DNA of 64,000 nucleotides from Amycolatopsis nigrescens CSC17Ta-90 (GCF_000384315.1 NZ_ARVW01000001.1:815746-879745); one strand, 5' to 3'. Positions 34,642 through 48,853 are shown, numbered from the stretch's first letter. Notes: generated by a model not told the origin, from the sequence alone. Program-made: numbers and translations.

Positions 34642-37311
34642 TCAGCCGCGCAACCGGGCGGAGAGCTGCGTCCTGGTGCGCACGCCGAGCTTGCGGTAGA
34701 TCCGGGTCAGCGCGCCTTCCACCGTCTTGACGCTGATGTCGAGACGCCTGGCCACCTCCTGGTTGCTCGCGCCGGCCGCGACCAGCCCGGCGATCCGGGA
34801 CTCCCAGCCGGTCAGCGCACCCGCCGGGTCGCCGGCCGTTGGCGCGCCGAGCAGCACCGACGCGCGGGCGGCCCAGCCCGGTGCGCCGCAGCCGGTGAAC
34901 ACGTCCCGCGCGAGCCGCAACGCCGCCCTGGACGCCCCGCGCCGCTTTCGCCTGCGCTCGGCGATGCCCAACGCGAGCAGGCTGCGGCCGTGCTGCAGCG
35001 GCTGGGCCAGTCCGTGGTGCAGCTCGACCGCGGTGTGCAGCGCGCACTCCGCGCTGCCGTGCCGCCGCAGGGCCAGCTGCAGCAGGCCGTCCGCCCGGTA
35101 CAGGGTGCCGAGGACGCCGCGTCGGCCGAGCCTGGTGGCGTTCGCCCGCGCACCGCCGATCAGCGCGGCCGCCTCCGCCAGCTGACCGGCCGCGACCAGC
35201 GACTCCGCGAGATCCGCCCGCACCCCGAACACGGCCGGGTCGGTGACGCCCATGCCGTCCTCCAGCAGCACCGCGCGGCGCAGCGGCGCCACGGCCATCG
35301 GCTGCTCCCCCGAGCTGAGCGCGGCGAGGCCCTGCGCGTGCAGGTTTCGCAGCAGGAAGGCGTTGTCGCCGTCTTGTTCGGCCACCGCGGCCCCGCGCCG
35401 GGCCAGCGCGGCCGCCTTCACCGGGTCCCCGCCGAAGGCTTCGGCCAGTGCCGCGCCATAGCAGGCGAGCGCGAGGTCGGAACCGGTCTGTTCGGCCAGG
35501 CGCAGGCATTCGGTGGCCCGGCGCAGCGCGCCCGCGCACTCGCCCTTCGCGAGCTGCACCTCGACCGCGGCCCAGGTCATCCCGATCAGCTCGGCACGGG
35601 CGCCGGACTCCGCCGCCCGATCCAGCAGCATGGTGAGCAGCTCTTCGGCCGGGCGCAGCCGGTCGGCGAACAGCGCCAGCCTGGCGCTGACCCAGGCGGG
35701 TCCGTCGTGGCTGACCAGCAGGTCCGGTGGCGCGTGCGCGCGGGCCAGCTCCAGGGTCGCGGTGGCGGTGCGATCGCCAAGCGCGATCTGGCACAGCGCC
35801 AGCGAGCAGAGCGCGGACACCTCGGTGTGCGGGTCGCCGGCGGCTCTGGCCAGCACCGCCGAGTCCGCGAGCTCCGCGGCCGCCTGCCGGAAGTCGCCGC
35901 CGAGCGCCGCGTGCACGGCGAAGCGGTAGCGGGCCGCGCCTTCCAGCGCAACGTCACCACTGGCCTGCACCAGCGCCTCGGTCATCATGCCGCCGGCCGC
36001 GGTGCGCGCGTTGCGGGCCGCGTCCACGATCACCAGCCTGGCCAGCACCTGCTGGTTCCGCGGCAGCCGAGGTGCGCACAAGACGTTGTGCGCCAACGAA
36101 ATCGCCAGTTCCGGGCGGCCTGCGCCCAAGGCGTCACCGGCGGCCCGCAACCGGCGGGCGGTGGCCGTGGCCACGGCTTCCGGCGGGGTGCGGTCCGCCG
36201 CGAGCACGCCCAGCTCGGCCGCCTGCCCCGGGGAGCCCCGCCGCCGGGCGGTGGCGGCGGCGCGTACCAGCATCGCGGCGACCCGTTCGTCTCTGCCCGG
36301 CACCGCCTCGGCCCGGTGCCGGGCGCGTTCCGCCGGATCGGTCACCCTGGTGCTCAGCCAGGCATGGATCTCCCGCAGCCGCGCGGGTTCCGCCGTCGCG
36401 AGCAGCCGGGCGGCCAGCAGCGGATGCCGGAACCGCACCGCGCCCGAGCCGGTGGTCCGCACCACCCGGCGGGCGGCAGGGCCGGCGAGCCAGCCCGACT
36501 CGCACTGTCCGAAGTGGACGAGCAGGTTCAGGTCCGGCGCCGCGGCCAGCGCCGCCACCAGCAGCACCGCTCGGGTGGACGACGGCAGCGGGCGCAGCCT
36601 GGCGTCCAGCAGCCGGCACAACCGCGGCGGGATCGCCTGCGCGCCGATGAGGCCCCGGAGACTGTTGCCCAGCTCGGCGGCGAACAGCGGGTTGCCGCCG
36701 GCCAGCCGGACCGCATTCAGCACGGCGGCCGAGTACGGCGTGCTCCCGGCGTTCGCGACGACCAACTCGGTGATCTCGGCGTCCGGCAGCGGTGGCACTT
36801 CGAGCGCGTGCGCGCACCAGCGGGCCCGGCGCGGCTGGTCCGGCTCGGTCACCCGCTCGGCGGCCAGCAGCCGAAGCCCTGGCGGCGGCAGCCTGGTCAC
36901 CGCGAAGGACAGCAGCCGCGCGGTCTGGCCGTCCAGCCACTGCGCATCGTCCAGCACCAGCAGCACGGGTGCGGCGGCGCGCAGCAGCGAAAGCACCCCG
37001 AGCCGCAGCGCGAGCCCGTCCGGCGCGGCGGTGCCGGTCCGGCGGCACACCGCCTGTTCCACCGCGTTTCGTTGCGGCACAGGCAGTTCGGCGACCCGTT
37101 CAGCCAGCGGTCCGGCGAGTAGATCGGCCAGCACCAGATACGGGATGCGCCGATCCGGGCGACTGCTCAGCACCGTCGCGGCGCCGGTCCCGGCGGCGAG
37201 CACGTCCGCCAGCACCGTGGACTTGCCGATCCCTTCGGGGCCGTACACGAGCACGCTCGACTCCGCGAGCTTCGCCCGCACCAGCGCCAGGAACTCGTCC
37301 CGCCGTCCCAC
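34642..37311 (-). CDS. LAL-type LuxR transcriptional regulator
   Basis: 889 residues from GTG 37311. Walker A YGPEGIGKSTVL at about 22-33, Walker B LVLLVLDDAQWLDGQ-like segment near 117, then a long TPR-like helical middle (about 330-800) and a C-terminal LuxR HTH: LTGWESRIAGLVAAGASNQE and KTVEGALTRIYRKLGV. Large ATP-binding LuxR proteins often control secondary metabolism or sugar use; no target gene is evident. The high Ala/Arg content of the middle is normal for the family. Confidence 0.9.
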   Translation of the reverse strand: MGRRDEFLALVRAKLAESSVLVYGPEGIGKSTVLADVLAAGTGAATVLSSRPDRRIPYLVLADLLAGPLAERVAELPVPQRNAVEQAVCRRTGTAAPDGLALRLGVLSLLRAAAPVLLVLDDAQWLDGQTARLLSFAVTRLPPPGLRLLAAERVTEPDQPRRARWCAHALEVPPLPDAEITELVVANAGSTPYSAAVLNAVRLAGGNPLFAAELGNSLRGLIGAQAIPPRLCRLLDARLRPLPSSTRAVLLVAALAAAPDLNLLVHFGQCESGWLAGPAARRVVRTTGSGAVRFRHPLLAARLLATAEPARLREIHAWLSTRVTDPAERARHRAEAVPGRDERVAAMLVRAAATARRRGSPGQAAELGVLAADRTPPEAVATATARRLRAAGDALGAGRPELAISLAHNVLCAPRLPRNQQVLARLVIVDAARNARTAAGGMMTEALVQASGDVALEGAARYRFAVHAALGGDFRQAAAELADSAVLARAAGDPHTEVSALCSLALCQIALGDRTATATLELARAHAPPDLLVSHDGPAWVSARLALFADRLRPAEELLTMLLDRAAESGARAELIGMTWAAVEVQLAKGECAGALRRATECLRLAEQTGSDLALACYGAALAEAFGGDPVKAAALARRGAAVAEQDGDNAFLLRNLHAQGLAALSSGEQPMAVAPLRRAVLLEDGMGVTDPAVFGVRADLAESLVAAGQLAEAAALIGGARANATRLGRRGVLGTLYRADGLLQLALRRHGSAECALHTAVELHHGLAQPLQHGRSLLALGIAERRRKRRGASRAALRLARDVFTGCGAPGWAARASVLLGAPTAGDPAGALTGWESRIAGLVAAGASNQEVARRLDISVKTVEGALTRIYRKLGVRTRTQLSARLRG

Positions 37312-37337
37312 GCGATCGAGCCTATGGCCCGGACGTA

Positions 37338-37384
37338 GTGAAGGGCACCTTCCCTACGACCAAAGTAGGGAAGGTGCCCTTCAC
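37338..37384. terminator. Perfect 20-bp-arm hairpin after the ABC permease
   Basis: GTGAAGGGCACCTTCCCTAC (37338-37357), 7-nt loop, and its exact complement (37365-37384). It follows the stop of the minus-strand ABC permease, so termination is the simplest reading, although no T-run follows. A close sequence relative occurs at 48935-48987. Confidence 0.7.
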
Positions 37385-37392
37385 GGACAGAG

Positions 37393-37440
37393 CCGGATCA
37401 GGTGCCGGATCAGGTGCCGGATCAGGTGCCGGATCAGGTG
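37393..37440. repeat. 12-bp tandem repeat x4 repeating a stop codon in frame
   Basis: Four exact copies of CCGGATCAGGTG. The ABC permease stop (TGA on the minus strand, 37434-37436) lies in the first copy read, and TGA TCC GGC ACC then recurs in frame, giving four in-frame stops in 40 bp. Confidence 0.9.
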
Positions 37441-38247
37441 ACGTCGCGGCGGCGGAGGAGCCAGCCGCCGAGGCCGGCGAAGACGACCAGATAGGCGACG
37501 AGCACCAGGGTCGCCTGCAGCGCGCCGACCTGTTCGGCCACGCCGGGAGTGCCGCTGTTCGCGCCGAGCGAGGCGACCAGCGAGCCCGCGTTCGCGCCGG
37601 GCAGGGCGAGCGCCAGCGAGTTGACCCAGCCGACCAGCGGCGCCGCGATGCCGAACAGCAGCGTCTGGATGACCAGCATCCAAACCAGGCCGAGCCCGAT
37701 CGGCAGCGCCACCCCGCGCATCACCACGGCCAGCAGCGCGCCCAGGGTCGCCCAGGTCATCGCGACCAGCCAACCCGCGCCGATGCCGACCAGGATGTCG
37801 GTCACCGCCGGCCAGTTCGACGGCTCGCCCTTGACCGCCGCGATGATGGAGGTGGTGATCGCACCGGCCACGAACATGGTCAGCACCGCGACCAGTGACG
37901 CCACCGCGAGCGTCGCCAGCTTCGCGGTGTACACGGTCATCCGGGACGGTCCCTGGGTCAGCACGGTCTTCCAGGTGCCCCAGCCGTATTCGACGCCAAC
38001 CACGAGCACGCCGACCACCAGCAGGATGGCGCCGAGGAAGACGGGCAGCCCGCCGATCGAGTTGCCGACCAGCCGTTCCGGCAGGACCGCGCTCACCCCG
38101 CGGTCGCTGCCGGGCACCGCGCTGTTCCCGCCGGCGGCCCCGGCGAGCGGGACCAGGTAGGTGAACGCCAGGCCCAGCGCGACCGAAATGCCCAGCAGGA
38201 ACCAGTTCGACGGCCGGCGGACCAGCTTGGCCAGCTCGGCACGGGTA

Positions 38248-38258
<11 letters not shown>
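37434..38258 (-). CDS. ABC-2 type transporter permease
   Basis: 274 residues, six membrane segments expected (for example FLLGISVALGLAFTYLV and FLGAILLVVGVLVVGVEYG). Pairs with the ATPase whose stop it overlaps by 11 bp; together they form an exporter of the ABC-2 class, often for antibiotics or lipids. ATG 38258 (MWGSTRAEL) preferred; TTG 38267 would add three residues. The C-terminus ends RRRDVT at a 12-bp tandem repeat. Confidence 0.88.
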
Positions 38259-39144
<886 letters not shown>

Positions 39145-39240
39145 ACCGCAATCGTGTCCCGGCGCGCGCTGGGTGGCATCCGGCCACCGGCGGCTTTGCC
39201 GATACGCAAAAGAACGTACGAGCGCGGCGGGCGCACGCTC

Positions 39241-39777
39241 TCAGACGTCCGTGCGGACCTTCACGTCCCCGAACAGGGTGCGCACGTTCAGCCGCAGCCG
39301 GGGGCTGCCCGGCACCCGCGGCTGCTGGGCCACCTGGATGTCCCGGTCGCCCAGCGGCGCGAAGCTCTTGACCTCGATCTCGATGCCCGGCGGCACGGTG
39401 ACCCGGACGTCGCCGAAGGTGGCCGACACCTCCAGCCGCACCACGGCCTCGGTGAGCACGGCCTGGCGCAGGTCCAGCCGCACGTCCCCGAAGACGGCGG
39501 TCACCCGGTCACCGGAGGACAACGCGAACCGGCCGCGGCGCCTGATGTCGTCGAACACCGCGCTGACGGTCATCCGGCCCTTGTGCTCTCCGCGGTGCAG
39601 CGGGACGGGCAGCTCGGCCAGCGCGCGCTGGACTTCCTCGGCCGTTTCGGCGTGCCACACCAGATCCACCCGGTCCACGTACTCGTCCAGGGTGAGCCTG
39701 CCCTCCCCCACCGCCTGTTCCAGCCGGGCCTGCGCGGCATGGCGGTCGGGCTCCAGAACCTCCGAAACCTCCGACAT
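39241..39777 (-). CDS. DUF1707 and LiaF-like domain protein
   Basis: 178 residues. N-terminal DUF1707 motif: HAAQARLEQAVGEGRLTLDE and YVDRVDLVWHAETAEEVQRAL, common near the N-terminus of actinobacterial envelope proteins. The C-terminal half repeats a strand signature three times (AVFGDVRLDLRQ, ATFGDVRVTVPPG, TLFGDVKVRTDV) like the beta-helical LiaF/DUF2154 domain. No membrane segment here. Likely envelope-stress related by family; binding partners unknown. ATG 39777. Confidence 0.85.
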   Translation of the reverse strand: MSEVSEVLEPDRHAAQARLEQAVGEGRLTLDEYVDRVDLVWHAETAEEVQRALAELPVPLHRGEHKGRMTVSAVFDDIRRRGRFALSSGDRVTAVFGDVRLDLRQAVLTEAVVRLEVSATFGDVRVTVPPGIEIEVKSFAPLGDRDIQVAQQPRVPGSPRLRLNVRTLFGDVKVRTDV

Positions 39778-39820
39778 GATCGAACTGTACTGAGCCCGGC
39801 GGCGCGCACGCCGCCGGTGG

Positions 39821-40567
39821 CTAGTTCAGGAAACCGCGCAGCAGGGACGCGGTGCCCTCGATGTGCTCGGCCATCGCGCGCCGCGCGGCGGCCGGGTCGC
39901 CGGCCAGTATCGCGTCCACAATGGCCTCGTGCTGGACGTTCGAATGCTGCAGATTCGGCTCCAGCAAAGGGATTTCGTCCAGCAGCTGGTTGATCCGCAT
40001 GCGCGCGTCCGCCATCGCGGTGGTCAGCGAACCGGAGGCGGTGACCTCGGCGACGGCCAGGTGCAGCCGGGAGTCCTTGCGCCGGTAGTCCGTCAGGTCG
40101 GCGGCACAGGACTCGGCCAAAGTGCCGGTAAGATGCCTCCGGTCGGCCGGGGTGAGCGAGCGGGCGGCGGCCAGCTCGGCGGCGCCGGTCTCCAGCACGT
40201 GCCGCAGGCTCAGCGCGTCCTCCAGTGCGGCCGCGTCCATCCGGCGGCCGTGCTCGCGCGGCGCGGGCAGGCTCTCGTTGACGAAGGTGCCGCCGTACCG
40301 GCCGCGCCGGGACTCAACGTAACCCGCGTCGGCCAGCGCCCGGATCGCCTCGCGCAGGGTGACCCGGCTGACCCCGAGCCGCTCGGCCAGCTCGCGTTCC
40401 GAAGGCAGCCGCTCCCCCGCGCCAACCACGCCGAGCCGGACCGCCTGTAGCAGCCGCTCGACGGTCTCCTCGAAGGCGTTGCCGGCCCGCACCGGCCGGA
40501 ACAGGGCATCGCCGGCGTTCGCCCCGGTGGAACCGGGGTCCACCGCACGGTCGGCCTGCGCGCCCAC
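39821..40567 (-). CDS. FadR/GntR-family (FCD) regulator
   Basis: 248 residues from GTG 40567. N-terminal GntR winged helix: RLPSERELAERLGVSRVTLR and EAIRALADAGYVESRRGRYGG. The C-terminal FCD domain has the conserved Asp/His metal-type residues (LHLAVAEVTAS and NVQHEAIVDAILAG). It lies 60 bp after sdaA on the same strand, so it may be the last gene of the glycine operon and could regulate serine or glycine use; that is inferred from place only. Confidence 0.88.
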   Translation of the reverse strand: MGAQADRAVDPGSTGANAGDALFRPVRAGNAFEETVERLLQAVRLGVVGAGERLPSERELAERLGVSRVTLREAIRALADAGYVESRRGRYGGTFVNESLPAPREHGRRMDAAALEDALSLRHVLETGAAELAAARSLTPADRRHLTGTLAESCAADLTDYRRKDSRLHLAVAEVTASGSLTTAMADARMRINQLLDEIPLLEPNLQHSNVQHEAIVDAILAGDPAAARRAMAEHIEGTASLLRGFLN

Positions 40568-40627
40568 GGAAACCCTCCTCTGCCTGTCCAGGCGAGTTTA
40601 CGGCGTGCCCGGCGCCAGGGTGCGTCC

Positions 40628-42001
40628 TCAGCACTCGATCACGTTGACGGCGAGGCCGCCGCGCGAGGTCTCCTTGTACTTGACCTTCATGTCCGCGCCG
40701 GTCTCGCGCATGGTCTTGATCGCCTTGTCCAGGGTGACGATATGGCTGCCGTCGCCGCGCATCGCCATCCTGGCCGCGTGGATGGCCTTGGCCGCGCCGA
40801 CCGCGTTGCGTTCGATGCACGGGATCTGGACCAGGCCGCCGACCGGGTCGCAGGTCAGCCCGAGGTGGTGTTCAACGCCGATCTCGGCGGCGTTCTCCAC
40901 CTGTGCCGGGCTGCCGCCGAGCAGTTCGGTGAGCCCGGCCGCGGCCATCGCGCTGGCCGAGCCGACCTCGCCCTGGCAGCCGACCTCGGCGCCGGAGATG
41001 GACCCGGTCTGCTTGAGGATCGAGCCGAGCGCACCCGCGGTGAGCAGAAAGGTCACCACTCCGTCGTCGTCGGCGCCCTTGATGAACTGGCGATAATAGT
41101 GCAGTACGGCGGGGATGATGCCGGCCGCGCCGTTGGTGGGCGCGGTGACCACCCGACCGCCGGAGGCGTTCTCCTCGTTCACCGCCAGCGCATAGAGACT
41201 GACCCAGTCCATCGCGTACAGCGAGTCGCCGACGCCGTCCTCGGTGAGCAGTTTCTCGTGCAGCGACCTGGCCCGGCGCGGCACCTTCAGCCCGCCGGGC
41301 AGCACGCCGTCGCGTGCGCAGCCGTTGTGCACGCATTCGGTCATCACCTGCCAGATCTCCAGCAGGCCCGCCCTGACCTCTTCGCGGCTGCGCCAGGACA
41401 GTTCGTTGCGCAGCATGATCTCGCTGACCGGCAGCCCGGTCTCCCGGCAGTGCGCGAGGAGGTCGGCGCCGGTGCGGAACGGGTACGGCAGCGGGGTGCC
41501 GTCCTCGATGATCACCGGCTGGTCGGCGTAGGTCTCGTCGCGGACGAACCCGCCGCCCACCGAGTAGTAGGTCCGTTCCCGCAGCGTTTCACCGGCCTGG
41601 TCGAAGGCGGCGAAGGTCATCCCGTTCGGGTGTGCCGGCAGCGCCTTGCGCCGGTGCATGACCAGGTCGGTGTCCTCGGTGAAGGTGATCTCCCTGGTGC
41701 CGAGCAGGAACAGCCTGCCGGTGCTGCGGATGTCGGCGACACGGCCGGCCACGGTGCCGGTGTCCACCGACTCCGGCCGCTCCCCGGACAGGCCGAGCAG
41801 CACGGCCTTGTCGCTGCCGTGGCCGTGCCCGGTGGCGCCGAGCGAGCCGAACAGTTCCGCCTTGACCCTGGCCGTGCGGTCCAGCGCGCCTTCCGCGGCG
41901 AGACCGTCCACAAAGGTCCGTGCGGCCCGCATCGGGCCCACGGTGTGCGAGCTGGAAGGGCCGATGCCGATCGAGAACAGATCGAAAACGCTGATCGCCA
42001 T
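40628..42001 (-). CDS. sdaA: L-serine ammonia-lyase (single chain, iron-sulfur type)
   Basis: 457 residues, joining the beta and alpha parts in one chain. It deaminates L-serine to pyruvate using a [4Fe-4S] cluster. N-terminal [19 protein letters not shown] is the family hallmark and alpha-part signature segments [16 protein letters not shown] and [17 protein letters not shown] are intact, with Cys residues for the cluster ([20 protein letters not shown]). It follows lipA by 13 bp and is therefore co-transcribed with the glycine cleavage genes, giving glycine to serine to pyruvate in one operon. Confidence 0.95.
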   Translation of the reverse strand: MAISVFDLFSIGIGPSSSHTVGPMRAARTFVDGLAAEGALDRTARVKAELFGSLGATGHGHGSDKAVLLGLSGERPESVDTGTVAGRVADIRSTGRLFLLGTREITFTEDTDLVMHRRKALPAHPNGMTFAAFDQAGETLRERTYYSVGGGFVRDETYADQPVIIEDGTPLPYPFRTGADLLAHCRETGLPVSEIMLRNELSWRSREEVRAGLLEIWQVMTECVHNGCARDGVLPGGLKVPRRARSLHEKLLTEDGVGDSLYAMDWVSLYALAVNEENASGGRVVTAPTNGAAGIIPAVLHYYRQFIKGADDDGVVTFLLTAGALGSILKQTGSISGAEVGCQGEVGSASAMAAAGLTELLGGSPAQVENAAEIGVEHHLGLTCDPVGGLVQIPCIERNAVGAAKAIHAARMAMRGDGSHIVTLDKAIKTMRETGADMKVKYKETSRGGLAVNVIEC

Positions 42002-42014
42002 GACCGCTCCTCTC

Positions 42015-43019
42015 CTACCTTCTCGCTAATAAACTGCTGGCTTCTTGGGTGGCGGGTCCGGCTTGGGTGAGGTGGTGCAGGTGTTCGGGTAGGGCTTCGC
42101 CGCGGTGGGCTTTGGCCTGGGCGTACAGCCGCCCGGCCCGGTAGGACGAGCGCACCAGCGGCCCGGCCATCACCCCGGCGAACCCCATGGCTTCGGCGGC
42201 TTGGGAGTGTTCGACGAACTCTTCGGGTTTGACCCAGCGTTCCACCGGGTGATGCCGCGGTGAGGGCCGCAGATACTGCGTGATCGTCAAAATCTCACAG
42301 CCGGCCTCGACCAGATCCCGCATCGCCGCGGTGACCTCCTCGGGGGTTTCGCCCATGCCCAGGATCAGGTTCGACTTCGTCACCAACCCCGCCTCACGCG
42401 CCGCGGTCAACACCGCCAACGACCGGGCGTACCGGAACCCGGGACGGATCCGCTTGAAAATCCGGGGCACCGTCTCCACATTGTGCGCCAACACCTCAGG
42501 CCGAGACGAGAACACCTCTCGCAGCTGGTCGGGGTCGTTGTTGAAATCCGGAATCAACAACTCCACCCCCGTCCCCGGGTTCAACTCATGGATCTGGCGC
42601 ACCGTCTCCGCATACAACCACGCACCGCCGTCAGCCAGGTCGTCACGAGCGACACCGGTCACCGTCGAATACCGCAACCCCATCGCCTGCACCGACTCCG
42701 CAACCTTCCGCGGCTCAGCACGATCCAACACAGCCGGACGACCCGTATCGATCTGGCAGAAATCACACCGCCGCGTGCACTGATCCCCACCAATCAGGAA
42801 CGTCGCCTCCCGATCCTCCCAACACTCATAAATATTCGGGCACCCCGCCTCCTCACACACCGTGTGCAAACCCTCACGACGCACCAGACCCTTCAACTCC
42901 GTGAACTCCGGACCCATCCGCGCCCGCGTCCTAATCCACGACGGCTTCTTCTCAATCGGCGTCTCACTGTTACGAACCTCAAGCCGCAACAACTTCCGCC
43001 CCTCAGGCAAGGCACTCAT
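42015..43019 (-). CDS. lipA: Lipoyl synthase
   Basis: 334 residues. Radical-SAM enzyme that inserts two sulfurs into octanoyl groups on GcvH and E2 subunits. The auxiliary-cluster motif [12 protein letters not shown] and the SAM-cluster motif CTRRCDFC are both complete; the C-terminal SSYRAG Ser ligand region is present. ATG 43019 overlaps the glyA stop (ATGA). Placement behind gcvH and glyA lets the operon supply lipoate for its own GcvH. Codons such as GAT, TAT, GGT, CGT and GCT are far more common here than in the surrounding genes. Confidence 0.97.
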   Translation of the reverse strand: MSALPEGRKLLRLEVRNSETPIEKKPSWIRTRARMGPEFTELKGLVRREGLHTVCEEAGCPNIYECWEDREATFLIGGDQCTRRCDFCQIDTGRPAVLDRAEPRKVAESVQAMGLRYSTVTGVARDDLADGGAWLYAETVRQIHELNPGTGVELLIPDFNNDPDQLREVFSSRPEVLAHNVETVPRIFKRIRPGFRYARSLAVLTAAREAGLVTKSNLILGMGETPEEVTAAMRDLVEAGCEILTITQYLRPSPRHHPVERWVKPEEFVEHSQAAEAMGFAGVMAGPLVRSSYRAGRLYAQAKAHRGEALPEHLHHLTQAGPATQEASSLLARR

Positions 43020-44290
43020 GACGACAACCCGGTGTAGAGCGGGTGCTTCTTGACCAGCAGCCCGACGCGTTCGCGAAGCGTTTCTTCGGTCGAGGAGTCG
43101 AAATCGTGCTTCAGCGCCACCGCGATGATGTCCGCGACCTCGCTGAAGTCCTCCGGCCCGAAGCCGCGGGTGGCCAGCGCCGGGGTGCCGATCCGCAGCC
43201 CGGAGGTGATCATCGGCGGCCGGGGGTCGAACGGCACCGCGTTGCGGTTCACCGTGATCCCCACCGAGTGCAGCCGGTCCTCCGCCTGCTTGCCGTCCAA
43301 AGCGGACTCGACCAGGTCCACCAGCACCAGGTGCACGTCGGTGCCGCCGGTGAGCACGCGGACCCCGGCGGCACGGCAGTCGGGGTGCGAAAGCCTTGCC
43401 GCCAGGGTCTTCGCGCCGTCGAGCACGCGCTGCTGGCGCTCGCGGAACTGCTCGCTCGCGGCGATCTTCAGCGCCACCGCCTTGGCCGCGATCACGTGTT
43501 CCAGCGGCCCGCCCTGCTGCCCGGGGAACACCGCGGAGTTGAACTTCTTGGCCAGTTCCTGGCGGCCGAGGATGATGCCGCCGCGCGGGCCGCCGAGGGT
43601 TTTGTGCGTGGTAGTGGTCACCACGTCGGCGTAGGGCACCGGGCTCGGGTGCAGCCCGGCGGCCACCAGGCCGGCGAAATGCGCCATGTCGACCATCAGC
43701 TTGGCGTCCACCGTGTCCGCGATCCGGCGGAACTCGGCGAAGTCGAGCTGACGGGGGTACGCCGACCACCCGGCGATGATCAGCTTCGGCCGGTGCTCCG
43801 CGGCCAGCCGCTCGACCTCGGCCAGGTCGACCAGCCCGGTCTCGGCGTCCACGTGGTAGGCGACCACGTTGTAGAGCTTGCCGGAGAAGTTGATCCGCAT
43901 GCCGTGCGTGAGGTGCCCGCCGTGCGCCAGATCGAGGCCGAGGATGGTGTCGCCGGGCTCCAGCAGCGCGACCATCGCGGCCGCGTTGGCCTGCGCCCCG
44001 GAATGCGGCTGCACGTTCGCGTACTCGGCGCCGAAAAGCTCCTTCGCCCTGTCGATCGCGAGCTGCTCGACGACGTCCACGTGCTCGCAGCCGCCGTAGT
44101 AGCGCCGGCCGGGATAGCCCTCGGCGTACTTGTTGGTCAGCACCGAGCCCTGCGCCTCGAGCACGCCGACCGGCGCGAAGTTCTCCGACGCGATCATCTC
44201 CAGGGTGGACTGCTGCCGGTCCAGCTCGGCCGCCACCGCGGCGGCCACCTCGGGGTCTACAGTGGACAGTCCGGCGGCGAAGGTGTCCAT
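43016..44290 (-). CDS. glyA: Serine hydroxymethyltransferase
   Basis: 424 residues, PLP-dependent. Interconverts glycine plus methylene-tetrahydrofolate and serine. The PLP Lys lies in [16 protein letters not shown]; start region [20 protein letters not shown] and [15 protein letters not shown] are the standard conserved blocks. Three bp after gcvH and overlapping lipA by 4 bp, so it is fully within the riboswitch operon, where it uses the one-carbon unit released by the cleavage system. This operon copy may be a second, glycine-dedicated SHMT if another exists in the genome. Confidence 0.97.
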   Translation of the reverse strand: MDTFAAGLSTVDPEVAAAVAAELDRQQSTLEMIASENFAPVGVLEAQGSVLTNKYAEGYPGRRYYGGCEHVDVVEQLAIDRAKELFGAEYANVQPHSGAQANAAAMVALLEPGDTILGLDLAHGGHLTHGMRINFSGKLYNVVAYHVDAETGLVDLAEVERLAAEHRPKLIIAGWSAYPRQLDFAEFRRIADTVDAKLMVDMAHFAGLVAAGLHPSPVPYADVVTTTTHKTLGGPRGGIILGRQELAKKFNSAVFPGQQGGPLEHVIAAKAVALKIAASEQFRERQQRVLDGAKTLAARLSHPDCRAAGVRVLTGGTDVHLVLVDLVESALDGKQAEDRLHSVGITVNRNAVPFDPRPPMITSGLRIGTPALATRGFGPEDFSEVADIIAVALKHDFDSSTEETLRERVGLLVKKHPLYTGLSS

Positions 44291-44293
44291 CGC

Positions 44294-44668
44294 TCAGCCC
44301 TCCTCGGTCAACGCGGTGTAGGCGGCGGCGTCCAGCAGCTCGGGCAGCTCTCCGGCGCGGACCTTGAACAGCCAGCCCTGGCCGAACGGGTCGTTGTTGA
44401 CCAGCTCCGGGGAGTCCACGGCGGCGTCGTTGATCTCGACCACCTCGCCGCTGGCCGGGGCGAACAGCTCGCTGACCGACTTGGTGGACTCGATCTCGCC
44501 GCAGACCTCGCCCGCGGTGATGGTGTCCCCGACGGCGGGCAGCTGCACGAACACGATGTCACCGAGCGCCTCGGCGGCGAAGCCGGTGATGCCGACCTCG
44601 GCCACCCCGTCCGCGCTGCGGATCCACTCGTGTTCCTTGGTGTAGCCGAGGTCCTGGGGAATGCTCAC
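44294..44668 (-). CDS. gcvH: Glycine cleavage system H protein
   Basis: 124 residues. Carries the lipoyl arm that shuttles the aminomethyl group between GcvP, GcvT and lipoamide dehydrogenase. The lipoylated Lys63 is in [12 protein letters not shown], and HEWIR near the N-terminus is typical. Fourteen bp after gcvT. GcvL (lipoamide dehydrogenase) is not in the window, as is normal because the pyruvate dehydrogenase E3 is shared. Confidence 0.97.
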   Translation of the reverse strand: MSIPQDLGYTKEHEWIRSADGVAEVGITGFAAEALGDIVFVQLPAVGDTITAGEVCGEIESTKSVSELFAPASGEVVEINDAAVDSPELVNNDPFGQGWLFKVRAGELPELLDAAAYTALTEEG

Positions 44669-44682
44669 GTTTGACGTCCTTC

Positions 44683-45777
44683 TCAGTTGGTGCGCTTGTA
44701 GAACGGCGTTGCGACGACTTCGACCGGCTCGACCCGGCCGCGGATGTCCACGGACAGCGAGGTACCCGGCTCGCTCAGCGCGGGCGGCACGTAGGCCATC
44801 GCGATCGGGTAGCCCAGGGTCGGCGACAGCGCGCCGCTGGTCACCTCGCCGACCTCGGTCTCCCCAGCCAGCACCCGGTAGCCGTGCCGCGGCGCGCGGC
44901 GACCGGTGCCCTTGAGCCCGACCAGCACCCGCTCGCGGGCCGCGTCGCGGTGTTCGGCCAGCGCGGCCCTGCCGACGAAGTCACCCGGCTTCTCGAACTT
45001 GACCACCCGGCCGAGGTTCGCCTCGAAGGGCGTCTGCTCGATGCTCAGTTCGTTGCCGTACAACGGCATTCCGGCTTCCAGCCGCAGGGTGTCCCGGCAG
45101 GCGAGGCCGGCGGGCAGCAGGCCGTGCGGGGCACCGGCCTCGGTCAGGATGCGCCAGACATCGGGCGCTTCAGCCGCCGGCACGTAAAGTTCGAAGCCGT
45201 CTTCGCCGGTGTAGCCGGTCCGTGCGAGCAGCACCTCGTGCCCGCGCACCACCGCGGGCATGCTGGCGTAGTACTTGAGCTCGGTGAGGTCCGCCCCGGT
45301 CACCTCGGTGACGATCGCCGCCGAGTGCGGGCCCTGCACCGCGATCAGCGCGGTGTCCGCGGACCGGTCCAGCACCTCGGCCGAGTAGCCGTCCGCCCGG
45401 TCCCGCAGCTCCACCGCCACCACCGCGGCGTTCCCGGCGTTCGCGACCACCAGGAACTTCCGGTCCTCCAGCCGGTACACCACCAGGTCGTCCAGCACCC
45501 CGCCGTTGGCGCGGCAGAGCATGCTGTAGCGGGCGCGGCCGACCTTGACCGAGGACAGGTTGCCGACCAGCGCGTGGTCCAGTGCCAGCGCGGCCTCCGG
45601 CCCGGACACCTCGATCTCGGCCATGTGCGACAGGTCGAACAGCCCGGCGGCCTCGCGGACCGCCTTGTGCTCGGCCAGTTCGCTGCCGTAGCGCACCGGC
45701 ATCGACCAGCCCGCGAAGTCGGTGAACGTCGCACCGAGTTCGGCGTGCACGTCGTTCAGTGGGGAGAGCGTGCTCAC
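44683..45777 (-). CDS. gcvT: Glycine cleavage system T protein (aminomethyltransferase)
   Basis: 364 residues. Moves the aminomethyl carbon from GcvH to tetrahydrofolate and releases ammonia. Conserved pieces: [18 protein letters not shown], the catalytic Asp region [31 protein letters not shown], and the C-terminal [11 protein letters not shown]. Length standard. Ten bp after gcvP. Confidence 0.97.
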   Translation of the reverse strand: MSTLSPLNDVHAELGATFTDFAGWSMPVRYGSELAEHKAVREAAGLFDLSHMAEIEVSGPEAALALDHALVGNLSSVKVGRARYSMLCRANGGVLDDLVVYRLEDRKFLVVANAGNAAVVAVELRDRADGYSAEVLDRSADTALIAVQGPHSAAIVTEVTGADLTELKYYASMPAVVRGHEVLLARTGYTGEDGFELYVPAAEAPDVWRILTEAGAPHGLLPAGLACRDTLRLEAGMPLYGNELSIEQTPFEANLGRVVKFEKPGDFVGRAALAEHRDAARERVLVGLKGTGRRAPRHGYRVLAGETEVGEVTSGALSPTLGYPIAMAYVPPALSEPGTSLSVDIRGRVEPVEVVATPFYKRTN

Positions 45778-45787
45778 GGATGTGCTC

Positions 45788-48622
<2,835 letters not shown>

Positions 48623-48671
48623 GCAGGGAGCTCCTCATCTCGCGCGCGGCGAACAGGACTCCGCGCTGTGG

Positions 48672-48853
48672 GAACTCCCCCTCTGTCATGGGCACCTGAG
48701 AGATTCACCGCCGGGGCGGCTTTCACCTTGGGCGAGACGCGGGTGCGCCTGCTTTCCAGAGTGGCCTCGCCTGAAGCGGTAGCTGTACCTGAGAGATTGG
48801 CGGGGAGTTTGCTCCTTCGGTGCCCTGCGCGATGACAGGGACTCTCCCGCTCC
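48672..48853 (-). promoter_or_regulatory. Tandem glycine riboswitch controlling gcvP-gcvT-gcvH-glyA-lipA-sdaA
   Basis: Two glycine aptamers in series on the minus strand. Aptamer 1 opens with GAGCGGGAGAGTCCC (48852-48838) and has GCCAATCTCTCAGGTA (about 48800-48785). A linker follows, then aptamer 2 with GGTGAATCTCTCAGGTGCCC (about 48709-48690) and the closing AGAGGGGGAG. The twin GAATCTCTCAGGT-type cores and the GGAGCAAACTCC-type helix in aptamer 1 are the family hallmarks. In known cases glycine binding turns expression on. The remaining 48854-48934 holds the promoter region with a GTGTG-AG-CACAC dyad (48879-48890); no further gene is present. Confidence 0.92.

Noticed and set aside
37393..37440. 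CRISPR-like repeat
   Set aside because: Units are contiguous 12-mers with no spacers and there are no cas genes.
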